From CAVXSP01 sp963724645 (GTDB lineage: Bacteria; Acidobacteriota; Vicinamibacteria; Vicinamibacterales; SCN-69-37): DNA of 64,000 nt. Shown piece after piece: positions 1 to 7,010 of this stretch (position 1 is the first letter of the stretch; each line of letters opens with the position of its first letter). The DNA is taken from positions 124,001 through 188,000 of the forward strand of contig CAVRVJ010000007.1 in NCBI GenBank assembly GCA_963724645.1. The letters are read 5' to 3'. The notes beneath the pieces are model-generated. The model was not told the origin of the DNA. It worked only from the letters and a program-made list of their open reading frames with translations, and made no database searches. Both the position numbers and the translations under genes were made by a program.

Positions 1-2015
1 TCTGGCAGCGCCGGTTTGGAGGGCGCTCGGACATCGTCGGCCAAACGCTGCCGTTTGGACAGACGACGTTCACCATTGTGGGCGTGACGCCGCCCGCGTT
101 CTTTGGAGTCGAGGTCGGCCGCCGTTTCGATGTGGCACTGCCGATCGGAACTCGCTCCCTCCTGGCGGATCGAAGCCTGCTCGACGGCCGCAAGGCATGG
201 TGGTTACGCGTGATGGCGCGCCTCAAGGCAGGCGACGATCTCGGCCGCGCAACGACTCGCCTGAACGCTGTTCAGCCCGAGATGCGCATCGCGACACTGC
301 CAGACCGAGACGCGCTTCAGTCGTATCTGAAGGAGCCCTTCGTCTTGCAGCCGGCCGCGAGCGGCTCATCGGCTCTTCGACGGCAGTACAGTCAACCCCT
401 GGCCGTGCTCATGGCCGTGGTCGGTCTCGTGTTGCTGATCGCCTGTGCCAACATCGCCAATCTGCTATCGGCGCGATCGATCACACGCCGCCATGAGCTC
501 AGTGTCCGGCTCGCGCTGGGCGCGTCTCGTGGAAGCCTGGCGTGTCAGCTCCTGGTCGAGAGTGCACTCCTATCGGGGTCAGGCGCGGCATTGGGATTGG
601 TCTTCGCCGACTGGAGCAGCCGCCTCCTCGTACGACAGCTCTCTGCGGCGACCAATACGGTGAGCCTCGGCCTCACGATGGACTGGCGTGTACTGAGCTT
701 CACCGCCGCCGTCGCAATCACGACGACTCTGTTGTTCGGTAGTGTTCCCGCCGTTCGTGCGACACGAGTGCAGCCGAACGAGGTGCTCAAGGAACACGGC
801 CGTTCGGTGTCGGGTGACGGTCAGTTTCGGCTTGGCCACGCACTCGTTGTTGGTCAAGTGGCGCTCTCGCTAGTGTTGGTCGTGGGCGCCGGGCTGCTCA
901 TGCAAACGTTCGCATCGCTGGCCACACTCAACCTGGGCTTTGATCGCGACCCTGTACTGGTCGTGAGCACAAACGCCAAGAATAGCGGCGCGAGCGCCGC
1001 CCAGCGAAATGACTTGATCGAGCGAATTCGAGAGGCGGTCTCGGCGCTGCCGGGTGTAGACAAGGTGGGGCTATCGACGCTGACGCCGTTGATCAGTAGC
1101 GGCGCGGTCACCGTGGAGATCGATGACGTGGCCAGCCGGCCGATCCAGTCGGAGGAGGATCGCCAAGTCTCCGCGAACCGAGTGAGTCCGGGATGGTTTG
1201 GGACACTCGGCACGCCGATCCTCGCCGGACGCGACTTCGACGGGCGCGATGTCGCGGGCTCGCCACGCGTGGTGATCGTCAACGAAACACTGGTCCGCCG
1301 GCTCTTCAATGGGCGCAATCCCCTCGGGCAGATCCTGCACGGTACGGCGTTTCCTGGCGACTCCGCCAATAGTCTCGAGGTCGTCGGGGTCGTTCGCGAT
1401 GTGGTGTCCCAGTCCTTGCGAGAGACGCCTCCGCCAACCCTCTACTCCCCGCTGGCCCAGGCGACGCAGCCACCGACAGCATTCGATCTCAGCGTCCGGT
1501 CGTCCGCCGGCCAACCGACGGACCTCATTCGGAGCGTCACGGCGGCGATTGGCCAAGTGGACAAGAACGTCAGCCTGACCTTTCGACCGCTGAGGGAACA
1601 AATCGATGCGTCATTGGTTCGCGAACGGATGCTGGCCATTCTGTCCGGATTCTTCGGCGTGCTCGCGATTCTCCTGGCCGGGCTAGGTCTCTATGGCGTC
1701 CTGTCGTACGCCGTTGCCCGGCGCCGCACTGAGTTCGGCATCCGCCTAGCGGTGGGAGCAAGTCCGGCGGAAATTGTGCGACTGATGTTTCAACAGGTCG
1801 CGCTGCTTCTGACCATCGGAATCATTATCGGCGGGGTTGTGGCCATGTGGGCGGCGCGCTTCCTGACTGCGTTGCTGTACGGTTTACAACCCAGGGATCC
1901 GGCCACGCTGCTCATCGCGGCAGGCGTCCTCGCGGTGATTGGCGCGACCGCTGGATTGCTCCCCGCCCTGCGCGCGTCGCGCCTGGACCCAGTGAAAGTG
2001 TTGCGGGCAGATTGA
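1..2015 (+). CDS. FtsX/MacB-like ABC permease (ADOP type), 5' truncated by window edge
   Basis: The reading frame is open from base 3, so the gene begins before the window. The first visible residues (WQRRFGG, then VGQTLPFG) are typical of the periplasmic MacB core domain. One membrane segment follows at about 390-470, with the IACANIANLL signature, and the domain plus FtsX segment pattern then repeats, ending with closely spaced C-terminal helices at about 1620-1990. The two-fold MacB/FtsX layout and the C-terminal RLDPVKVLRAD ending match the large acidobacterial permease family often called ADOP. Known relatives work with an ABC ATPase in export or mechanotransmission; no ATPase lies in this window, so the substrate is unknown. 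The family call is firm, the role is not. Confidence 0.9.
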   Translation, partial: WQRRFGGRSDIVGQTLPFGQTTFTIVGVTPPAFFGVEVGRRFDVALPIGTRSLLADRSLLDGRKAWWLRVMARLKAGDDLGRATTRLNAVQPEMRIATLPDRDALQSYLKEPFVLQPAASGSSALRRQYSQPLAVLMAVVGLVLLIACANIANLLSARSITRRHELSVRLALGASRGSLACQLLVESALLSGSGAALGLVFADWSSRLLVRQLSAATNTVSLGLTMDWRVLSFTAAVAITTTLLFGSVPAVRATRVQPNEVLKEHGRSVSGDGQFRLGHALVVGQVALSLVLVVGAGLLMQTFASLATLNLGFDRDPVLVVSTNAKNSGASAAQRNDLIERIREAVSALPGVDKVGLSTLTPLISSGAVTVEIDDVASRPIQSEEDRQVSANRVSPGWFGTLGTPILAGRDFDGRDVAGSPRVVIVNETLVRRLFNGRNPLGQILHGTAFPGDSANSLEVVGVVRDVVSQSLRETPPPTLYSPLAQATQPPTAFDLSVRSSAGQPTDLIRSVTAAIGQVDKNVSLTFRPLREQIDASLVRERMLAILSGFFGVLAILLAGLGLYGVLSYAVARRRTEFGIRLAVGASPAEIVRLMFQQVALLLTIGIIIGGVVAMWAARFLTALLYGLQPRDPATLLIAAGVLAVIGATAGLLPALRASRLDPVKVLRAD

Positions 2016-2066
2016 ACATGGATCGCAGCGCGTGAGACGAAGCATCGCGTTTTCGGGAGGATTAGC

Positions 2067-2585
2067 ATGAGACGCAAGCTGATGGGATTGACGGTAGCCG
2101 CCGTCGTGATGTTTGCGACGATTGGTCTTCGGGCCCAAACGAAACCCAACTTCGCTGGGAAGTGGACACTCGTGCCTGACAAGACTCAAATCGGTGGAAA
2201 TGGCGGGTGTCCGGGTGCCGGACGGGGATTTGGTCCGGAGTTTACGGCCGCTCAAACAGCGGCAAGGCTGACAATCCAGCGGATGCAAGGTGGAACGCCA
2301 GCGACGCTTGTCTACAACCTCGACGGATCCGAAAGCAAGAACAAGGCGGGGGCGCGGCAAGGTGGTGGCGATGCAATTTCAAAGGCATCCTGGAATGCCA
2401 ACAAGCTCGCGATTAATACGACGAGCGTGATCGACACCGGAGGCGGCGACGTGCCGATGGTCACGATGAAGACGACACATGTGTTGTCGCTGGATCCAAG
2501 CGGCCTGCTGACCATCGCCACAACGGTCACGTGTAATGGCAGCGCTCCTGGCACGACGACTACGGTCTACAAGAAGGGGATGTGA
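2067..2585 (+). CDS. Small secreted protein of unknown function
   Basis: A 172-residue protein with a clear signal peptide (basic start MRRKL, hydrophobic run, cleavage near LRAQ at residue 23). The mature part begins with FAGKW, a motif common in small lipocalin-like secreted proteins of Acidobacteria, and has a beta-rich pattern with a glycine-rich stretch around residues 48-57. A GGGAGG ribosome site sits 7 nt before the ATG. It follows the permease by 51 nt and may be cotranscribed. Function is not recognisable; lipocalin-like is only a suggestion. Confidence 0.75.
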   Translation: MRRKLMGLTVAAVVMFATIGLRAQTKPNFAGKWTLVPDKTQIGGNGGCPGAGRGFGPEFTAAQTAARLTIQRMQGGTPATLVYNLDGSESKNKAGARQGGGDAISKASWNANKLAINTTSVIDTGGGDVPMVTMKTTHVLSLDPSGLLTIATTVTCNGSAPGTTTTVYKKGM

Positions 2586-3416
2586 CGGCGTTCGCGACCT
2601 CATGGTTGGAACGCCGGCGCGTCCTCTTTCGTTCCAGCGCGTCGCTGGTCATCCCAGCGGAGATAACTCCTCATCAGTCGCCAAGTGGCGAGCAATGTCG
2701 GGGTGGCTGGTTGAGTGGACCGGCGCTACGCAATCATCAGGTGTCCGTGTCGCGCCGACCATGGGCGCACACGTCGATGTCTGGCGAGGCGCGGACGAGG
2801 TGAAATGTCACGCGGAAATGTCACTCAGGCGATTTGGGCCTGGGAATTTGCCGAATTGCTCAGCATTTCCGTGCAGGCGGGATGACATGGCAAAGAGAAT
2901 CTGTCTCTCGGGGATTTCGTGCGATTTACTGAGGAAAAACAGCGAAAAAGTTTGGCGGAGAGGGTGGGATTCGAACCCAGCAAGACCCTTACAGATTCCA
3001 CGTTGCCAGAGACGCCAGAATCCTCTTCAGGGGCGAACGTCAGAGCTCTTCGCTGGCGCGCGCAGGATGGCGACGCGGGAGCCGCGGCAATCAACGGGCC
3101 GTGTGCAACGGTGTGCAATGAATTGCGCGAGACGCGGCCTTGAGCGGGCGCGATCGGCGGCTGCGCATGAAATTGGACCGCGATTTTCCTGGGTCCGCCG
3201 CGATCGGCTTCAACTCTTGTCAGCTTGAGGGGCTGGCGCTCTCTCTCAGATCGCCTGGGGCCCCCTTCACCACGCTGCACGCAGCGGCGCACCGCGCAGT
3301 ACAGCAGTGGAGCGAGGCCGATGACGGGCGACCGCAGGGCACCATCACGACTAGCGCTTTGGTGTGACGCATTTTGTGCTCGTACGCCGTGCAGCATCTT
3401 GCAAAACCCCGCGTGT
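2586..3416. other. Gene-poor stretch with tRNA scar
   Basis: No convincing gene was found in these 831 bases. Open frames here show no domain and look like random GC-rich translations. The one recognisable item is the 3' end of a tRNA-Ser-like sequence on the minus strand at 2953-2981. The stretch leads up to the tRNA-end repeat at 3506 and may be debris of one or more integration events. Confidence 0.5.
2953..2981 (-). other. tRNA 3'-end fragment (tRNA-Ser-like)
   Basis: Read on the minus strand, this is a T arm with TTCGAAT loop followed by the acceptor strand CCTCTCC, discriminator G and CCA. That 3' end is typical of bacterial tRNA-Ser. The upstream 70 bases contain no matching GGAGAGG 5' strand, D arm or anticodon arm, so this is a fragment, not a gene. 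Such fragments are left when tyrosine recombinases integrate at tRNA 3' ends. It differs in sequence from the repeat at 3506. Confidence 0.55.
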
Positions 3417-3815
3417 TTACGCGCGTCGGCGCACTGCGCGCTTGGGCTGGTCTTCAGCCTGGGACCCCTTATTTCGGTTTCGGCTGCCGACATTTCCCGG
3501 TGGCGTTCGCAACGCGGAGGTCGCGAGTTCGAGCCTCGCGCCGTCCACCGAGCCACGGAAGACCGTCGCGATCTCAACGAGGTCTCCCCGAAGCCGGTAG
3601 ACGACCCGAAACACATCGACGATGACTTCGCGGATCGTCGTCACGCCCAACTCCGGCACGACGCGGCCGGATTCCGGAAAAGTCGATAGGCGTTCGACGC
3701 TCCCGACAATGCGCTGCACCACGAGCTCTGCGTACCGCACGGAATCGTGGGCGATGTAGTCTCGGATGCTTTCAAGGTCCCGCTCAGCTTCCGGGGACCA
3801 AACAATCTGCATCAC
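3417..3815 (-). CDS. RelE/ParE-family toxin, C-terminus altered at island junction
   Basis: The first about 85 residues match the RelE/ParE fold: start MQIVWSPEAERDLESI, then AELVVQRI, FPESGRVVPE, IREVIVD, FRVVYRL and VEIATVFRG. Family members usually end a few residues after this last strand. Here the frame runs on for about 45 more residues, because it reads through the 44-bp tRNA-end repeat at 3506-3549 (encoding VDGARLELATSALR). Relatives inhibit gyrase or cleave ribosome-bound mRNA; which applies is unknown. It overlaps the antitoxin by 4 nt. The tail may be harmless, or the protein may be impaired. Confidence 0.8.
   Translation of the reverse strand: MMQIVWSPEAERDLESIRDYIAHDSVRYAELVVQRIVGSVERLSTFPESGRVVPELGVTTIREVIVDVFRVVYRLRGDLVEIATVFRGSVDGARLELATSALRTPPGNVGSRNRNKGSQAEDQPKRAVRRRA
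3506..3549 (+). repeat. Left 44-bp direct repeat: tRNA 3' end, putative attL
   Basis: An exact 44-base match to 14139-14182. The sequence reads as the 3' half of a tRNA: a possible anticodon loop TTCGCAA (CGC, alanine if real), CGCGG stem strand, AGGTC variable loop, T arm with TTCGAGC loop, acceptor strand GCCGTCC, discriminator A (present only in the right copy after CC). No 5' tRNA half precedes either copy. Together with the integrase remnant this suggests attachment-site duplication by site-specific integration. Confidence 0.7.
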
Positions 3816-4003
3816 AATCCGAAGCGCTGCTTGATTTCGTCGTGAGGAATGCCCTTGCCAGCGTCGAGTTCGGCGAGCCCGGCCTCGATCTTGGCGAGAA
3901 AAATCAGACGCTCGATCGCGTCGTCATAGGTCGCGTCGGGCGGGAGTTTCTCAATTGCTTCGCGGATTCGGTCTCGCGTCGTTGTAGTGCCCATGGGCTT
4001 CAT
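3812..4003 (-). CDS. Small antitoxin of the ParE-type toxin
   Basis: A 63-residue protein with a charged helical sequence (RDRIREAIEKLP, then DAIERLIFLAKIEAGLAELDAGKGIPHDEIKQRFG). The C-terminal GKGIPHDEIKQRF pattern is typical of small antitoxins paired with ParE/RelE toxins. Its start overlaps the stop of the upstream nucleotidyltransferase (ATGA) and its end overlaps the toxin start, so the three genes form one translationally coupled operon. By family analogy it would neutralise the toxin and may autorepress the operon. Confidence 0.8.
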   Translation of the reverse strand: MKPMGTTTTRDRIREAIEKLPPDATYDDAIERLIFLAKIEAGLAELDAGKGIPHDEIKQRFGL

Positions 4004-4323
4004 TCCGTAACCTGCGCGGCAACCACGGCCTCGCGGAGGATTCTGTCGCGAAGTTGGGGCTTGAGGGCGGCCGGAGTGACGAGATCCACACGATGGCCTA
4101 GGAGCTCTCCGAGCTGCCGCTGCAGCCTGGCAAATTCAAACAGTTCGATGGGCCGATCGAACTCGACGAGCAGGTCGACATCGCTTTCGTCCCGTCCTTC
4201 ATCGCGGGCGAAAGAGCCGAAGAGCGACAGGCGCGCGACACCAAACCCCTGCAAGAGCTCGCGGCTCTCGCGCAGCGCTCTTAGAATCCCGTCCCATCGA
4301 AGAGCGGTCCCTGTGGTCGCCAT
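4000..4323 (-). CDS. Minimal nucleotidyltransferase (MNT-type)
   Basis: A 107-residue pol-beta-fold protein. The diagnostic motif GSFARDEGRDESDVDLLVEF is complete, with the GS loop and the two metal-binding aspartates, followed by the ELLGHRVDLVT segment usual in this family. The start is placed at MATTGT, the point from which homology is continuous; the frame stays open upstream but that part looks unrelated. MNT proteins normally pair with HEPN toxins. Here no HEPN gene is adjacent; instead it leads a ParE-type pair, an unusual three-gene arrangement. Confidence 0.85.
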   Translation of the reverse strand: MATTGTALRWDGILRALRESRELLQGFGVARLSLFGSFARDEGRDESDVDLLVEFDRPIELFEFARLQRQLGELLGHRVDLVTPAALKPQLRDRILREAVVAAQVTE

Positions 4324-4458
4324 CGGCCCTATCTTAGCGCGGGTGAACTCACGCGTTTCGTAGCGGTAGGCCGCCATCCAGCCGGCACCGACGATCGCAA
4401 TCTTCTTCGACATCGCTGGTTATAGAAAGAGTCCGGAGTGCAGTCCGGCTCGCAGAGC

Positions 4459-4662
4459 TCAAACACTTTTCGGCCTCTCGGGCGCGGTTGCGGACGACGG
4501 CGACGCGTCAAAGTGCTCCTTCTGAAGCTGGACATAGCAGTCCGCACAGAGGTGGTATTTCTTCACGAAGCCCTTGCCGTCCGGTGGGCTCAGCAGGATC
4601 GCTCCGAACTCTCGTAATTCGAGGCCACAGGTCACAACGTCACATTTCGGGGCTATGGCCAT
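4459..4662 (-). CDS. Small protein with four-cysteine zinc-ribbon pattern
   Basis: A 67-residue protein. Four cysteines sit in two pairs, at residues 7 and 12 and at 39 and 42 (HLCADC), suggesting a zinc-binding ribbon. The segment between contains EFGAILLSPPDGKGFVKKYHLC. The C-terminal about 15 residues look disordered. It lies 11 nt after the SnoaL-like gene on the same strand and is probably cotranscribed with it. No specific function is recognised. Confidence 0.6.
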   Translation of the reverse strand: MAIAPKCDVVTCGLELREFGAILLSPPDGKGFVKKYHLCADCYVQLQKEHFDASPSSATAPERPKSV

Positions 4663-4673
4663 TGCAATCCTCG

Positions 4674-5051
4674 TTAGTTGCTGGGCGCGGCCTTCGGCGT
4701 GATCTTCCCTGAGAAGAAATGCGCTGTGATCTTGCCGTTCTCCACGACAAAGGCGTCGATCGCGCCTTCGTAGACGTGATCGGCGGTTTCCGCGTCCCAT
4801 AGGATGCACGCGTGCTTCCCGTCCACCAGTCGCTGCTTCAGGGTGAACTTGACACCAGGTTTGGCCCATTCCTGGAAGAACTGCGCGAAGGCGCCCCGCA
4901 GCGCCTCAGTTCCTTTGATCGGGCCGTTCGGCGTGAACATCACCGCGTCAGCCGCGTAGTCCGCCATCACACCAGCCATGTCCTGCGACCCGAAGGTCTT
5001 CATGTGGCGATCCAAGACTTCATTCGTTACCGTCACGTTGTCATCCTCCAT
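4674..5051 (-). CDS. SnoaL-like / NTF2-fold protein
   Basis: About 125 residues with the NTF2-like pattern: N-terminal helices (LDRHMKTFGSQDMAGVMADYAADAVMFTPNGPIKG), the AFFQEW-like helix, and three strands ending in FVVENGKITAHFF. This fold covers isomerases, dehydratases and ligand-binding proteins, and the sequence does not identify a substrate. The chosen start is MEDDN; a TTG/ATG start 11-13 codons earlier is also open, and no strong ribosome site decides between them. It sits between the zinc-ribbon gene and the Etf operon, probably as a separate unit. Confidence 0.75.
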   Translation of the reverse strand: MEDDNVTVTNEVLDRHMKTFGSQDMAGVMADYAADAVMFTPNGPIKGTEALRGAFAQFFQEWAKPGVKFTLKQRLVDGKHACILWDAETADHVYEGAIDAFVVENGKITAHFFSGKITPKAAPSN

Positions 5052-5124
5052 GTTAGCGAGGCAGAGGGTATTTTTCTCTGCGTGCATCAAGGTGTTGAGT
5101 CATCCACGTCCCTTCCGTCTCCGG

Positions 5125-6021
5125 TCAGCTTCGCTCGCGCGCGAAGATCTCACGCTCGATCAGCAGGTTCACGACGGCGGTTGCGATCTCCTCGGGAGCG
5201 CCGGTGAGGAGCTTCTTCTCTTTCGTGGTGCCGGAGCCGACGCCGAGGTTGCTCATGATCAGGCTCTGGCGGCTGCCGACTGCGACCTGCGTCGCGATGG
5301 GGCCGGCCGTCTTCTTCGGCCGGCGGCGCGGCGCGGCCAGCCGCTTCACATCAGTAAGCCGCGCCAGGCTGCCCGGGTCGACGCCGAGTGCGGCAGGGGT
5401 GATCGTTTCCACCGCCTGGCGCCTGGCAAGGATGAGCGCGGCGACCGAGACGTAGCGCGGCACGAGGGTGCCAGACTCGATCGCGACGACCGCTGGCAGC
5501 GCCGCACTCCATACCTGACGGTTGCCGCGCTCGAGCTTCCGCTCGACCTCGATTCTTTCGCCACCGAGCCTGACGACGGCGACGTTCGTCAGGTAGGCGG
5601 CGCCGAGCGCCCGCGCGACCGCCGCGGGGACGATGCCGCTGCCGCCGTCGTCGGAGCGCTGCGCGGCCAGGACGAGCCTGCTCCCGAGCGTCGCAATCGC
5701 TGCGGCGAGGAGCGCGCCGGTCGCCGCCTCGTCCAACCTGACATCCTCGGCCAAGGCAATGCGGAGCGCCCGGTCGGCGCCCATCGCCAGGCACAGGGCC
5801 AACATCGCGTCTGTCTCCGGCAAGCCGGCCGAGAGACACGTGACGCGCCCGACGAGGCCTTGCTCGCGCAGCCGAAGCGCCTGCTCGAGCGCGAAAGTGT
5901 CTGCCTCGTTTGGCTGGACGCTTCGGCACGATGGCGCGAGCCGCAGCTCGTCGTCCGTCAGGGAGAGCGAGCCACGGACGGCCACGGCCTGCTTCACACA
6001 GACGACCGCCTCGGCCAGCAT
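5125..6021 (-). CDS. etfB: Electron transfer flavoprotein beta subunit
   Basis: A 298-residue EtfB/FixA-family protein. It opens with the typical VCVKQ strand-loop and has NEADTFALEQALRL, the AMGADRALRI segment and the conserved KLERGNRQVW-to-ESG region. The C-terminal part is somewhat longer than usual and ends in a charged helix. The start overlaps the etfA stop (TGATG), so the subunits are coupled. With EtfA it would form the AMP/FAD heterodimer that accepts electrons from the flavin oxidoreductase encoded upstream and passes them to the membrane Fe-S protein. It is the last gene of the four-gene operon. Confidence 0.93.
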   Translation of the reverse strand: MLAEAVVCVKQAVAVRGSLSLTDDELRLAPSCRSVQPNEADTFALEQALRLREQGLVGRVTCLSAGLPETDAMLALCLAMGADRALRIALAEDVRLDEAATGALLAAAIATLGSRLVLAAQRSDDGGSGIVPAAVARALGAAYLTNVAVVRLGGERIEVERKLERGNRQVWSAALPAVVAIESGTLVPRYVSVAALILARRQAVETITPAALGVDPGSLARLTDVKRLAAPRRRPKKTAGPIATQVAVGSRQSLIMSNLGVGSGTTKEKKLLTGAPEEIATAVVNLLIEREIFARERS

Positions 6022-7010
6022 CAGGCGCTCCCCACTGGCTGCCGCCGGCAACGCGCCGCGAGCACGGGCAGGACGCCGGAGACATCCGCCTGCACGGCGA
6101 GGTGCGCGATCTTGAAGATGGGCGCCGCCGCATCGGTGTTGATCGCGATGATCGTCGCCGCGTCCTTCATCCCGATCGTGTGCGCCGTGGCCCCGGAGAT
6201 GCCGCACGCGACATAGAGCCGCGGGGTTACCGTCTTGCCGGTTTGTCCCACCTGCCGATCCTTCGGCAGCCAGCCGAGGTCGACGACCACGCGGGTGGCG
6301 CCGACCGACCCGCCGAGCGCGTCCGCGAGCTCCTGTACGAGGCGAATGTTCTCTTTCGAGCCCACGCCGCGGCCCGCCGACACCACGATTTCGGCCTCAG
6401 TGATGTCGAGCGTGCGCGGGTCGCTTGCAATGAACTCGCCGACGGCGATCAGCGCGGCTGCTGGCACCACCAGCGCTTCGCGCACCACGCGCGCGGAGCG
6501 GCTCGTGTCCGGCCGTTCGACGCCAATGACGTCGGCGGCGATCGTGACCAGGCACGGTCCGGAGCGCGCCCGACGGACGAAGGCGTGGACGGCGTTGCGG
6601 GCGATCGGCCGCACGAACTCGAGCTCGCCGTCGCGGACGTAGACGGCCGTCGCGCGGGACGCGATCGGCCAGTCGTGCGCCATCGCCAGCCGCACGGCGA
6701 CATCGCTTCCGGTGGTCGTCGCCGGGAGCAGCACGAGGCGCGCCGACTCCGTCTCGCAGAGCCGCCCGAGGCTCGCCACGACGAGGCCCGGATCGTAGTG
6801 GCGCAGGCGCTCATCCTCGAAGAGGTGGACGACGTCCGCCCCATACTGGGCGAGCGGGTCGACGAACGCCGCGACCCGGTCGCCAAAGACGACAGCGGAG
6901 ACCTCGGCCTCCGTCTCGCGCGCGAGGCGCCGCGCCTCCCCGAGCAGCTCGAGGGTCACGCGCTCAAGAGCGCCCGAGTGGTGCTCGGCAAAGACCCGAA
7001 TCCCGCTCAT
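6021..7010 (-). CDS. etfA: Electron transfer flavoprotein alpha subunit
   Basis: A 329-residue EtfA/FixB-family protein. The N-terminal domain has VFAEHHSGALERVTLELLGEARRL and the VVFGD strand. The C-terminal FAD domain is well conserved: SAGRGVGSKENIRLVQELADALGG, GWLPKDRQVGQTGKTVTPRLYVACGISGATAH, and the flavin-contact segment ending AAAPIFKIAHLAVQAD. The start overlaps the preceding Fe-S gene by 4 nt. It holds the redox-active FAD of the ETF dimer, linking substrate oxidation to the quinone pool. Confidence 0.95.
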   Translation of the reverse strand: MSGIRVFAEHHSGALERVTLELLGEARRLARETEAEVSAVVFGDRVAAFVDPLAQYGADVVHLFEDERLRHYDPGLVVASLGRLCETESARLVLLPATTTGSDVAVRLAMAHDWPIASRATAVYVRDGELEFVRPIARNAVHAFVRRARSGPCLVTIAADVIGVERPDTSRSARVVREALVVPAAALIAVGEFIASDPRTLDITEAEIVVSAGRGVGSKENIRLVQELADALGGSVGATRVVVDLGWLPKDRQVGQTGKTVTPRLYVACGISGATAHTIGMKDAATIIAINTDAAAPIFKIAHLAVQADVSGVLPVLAARCRRQPVGSA

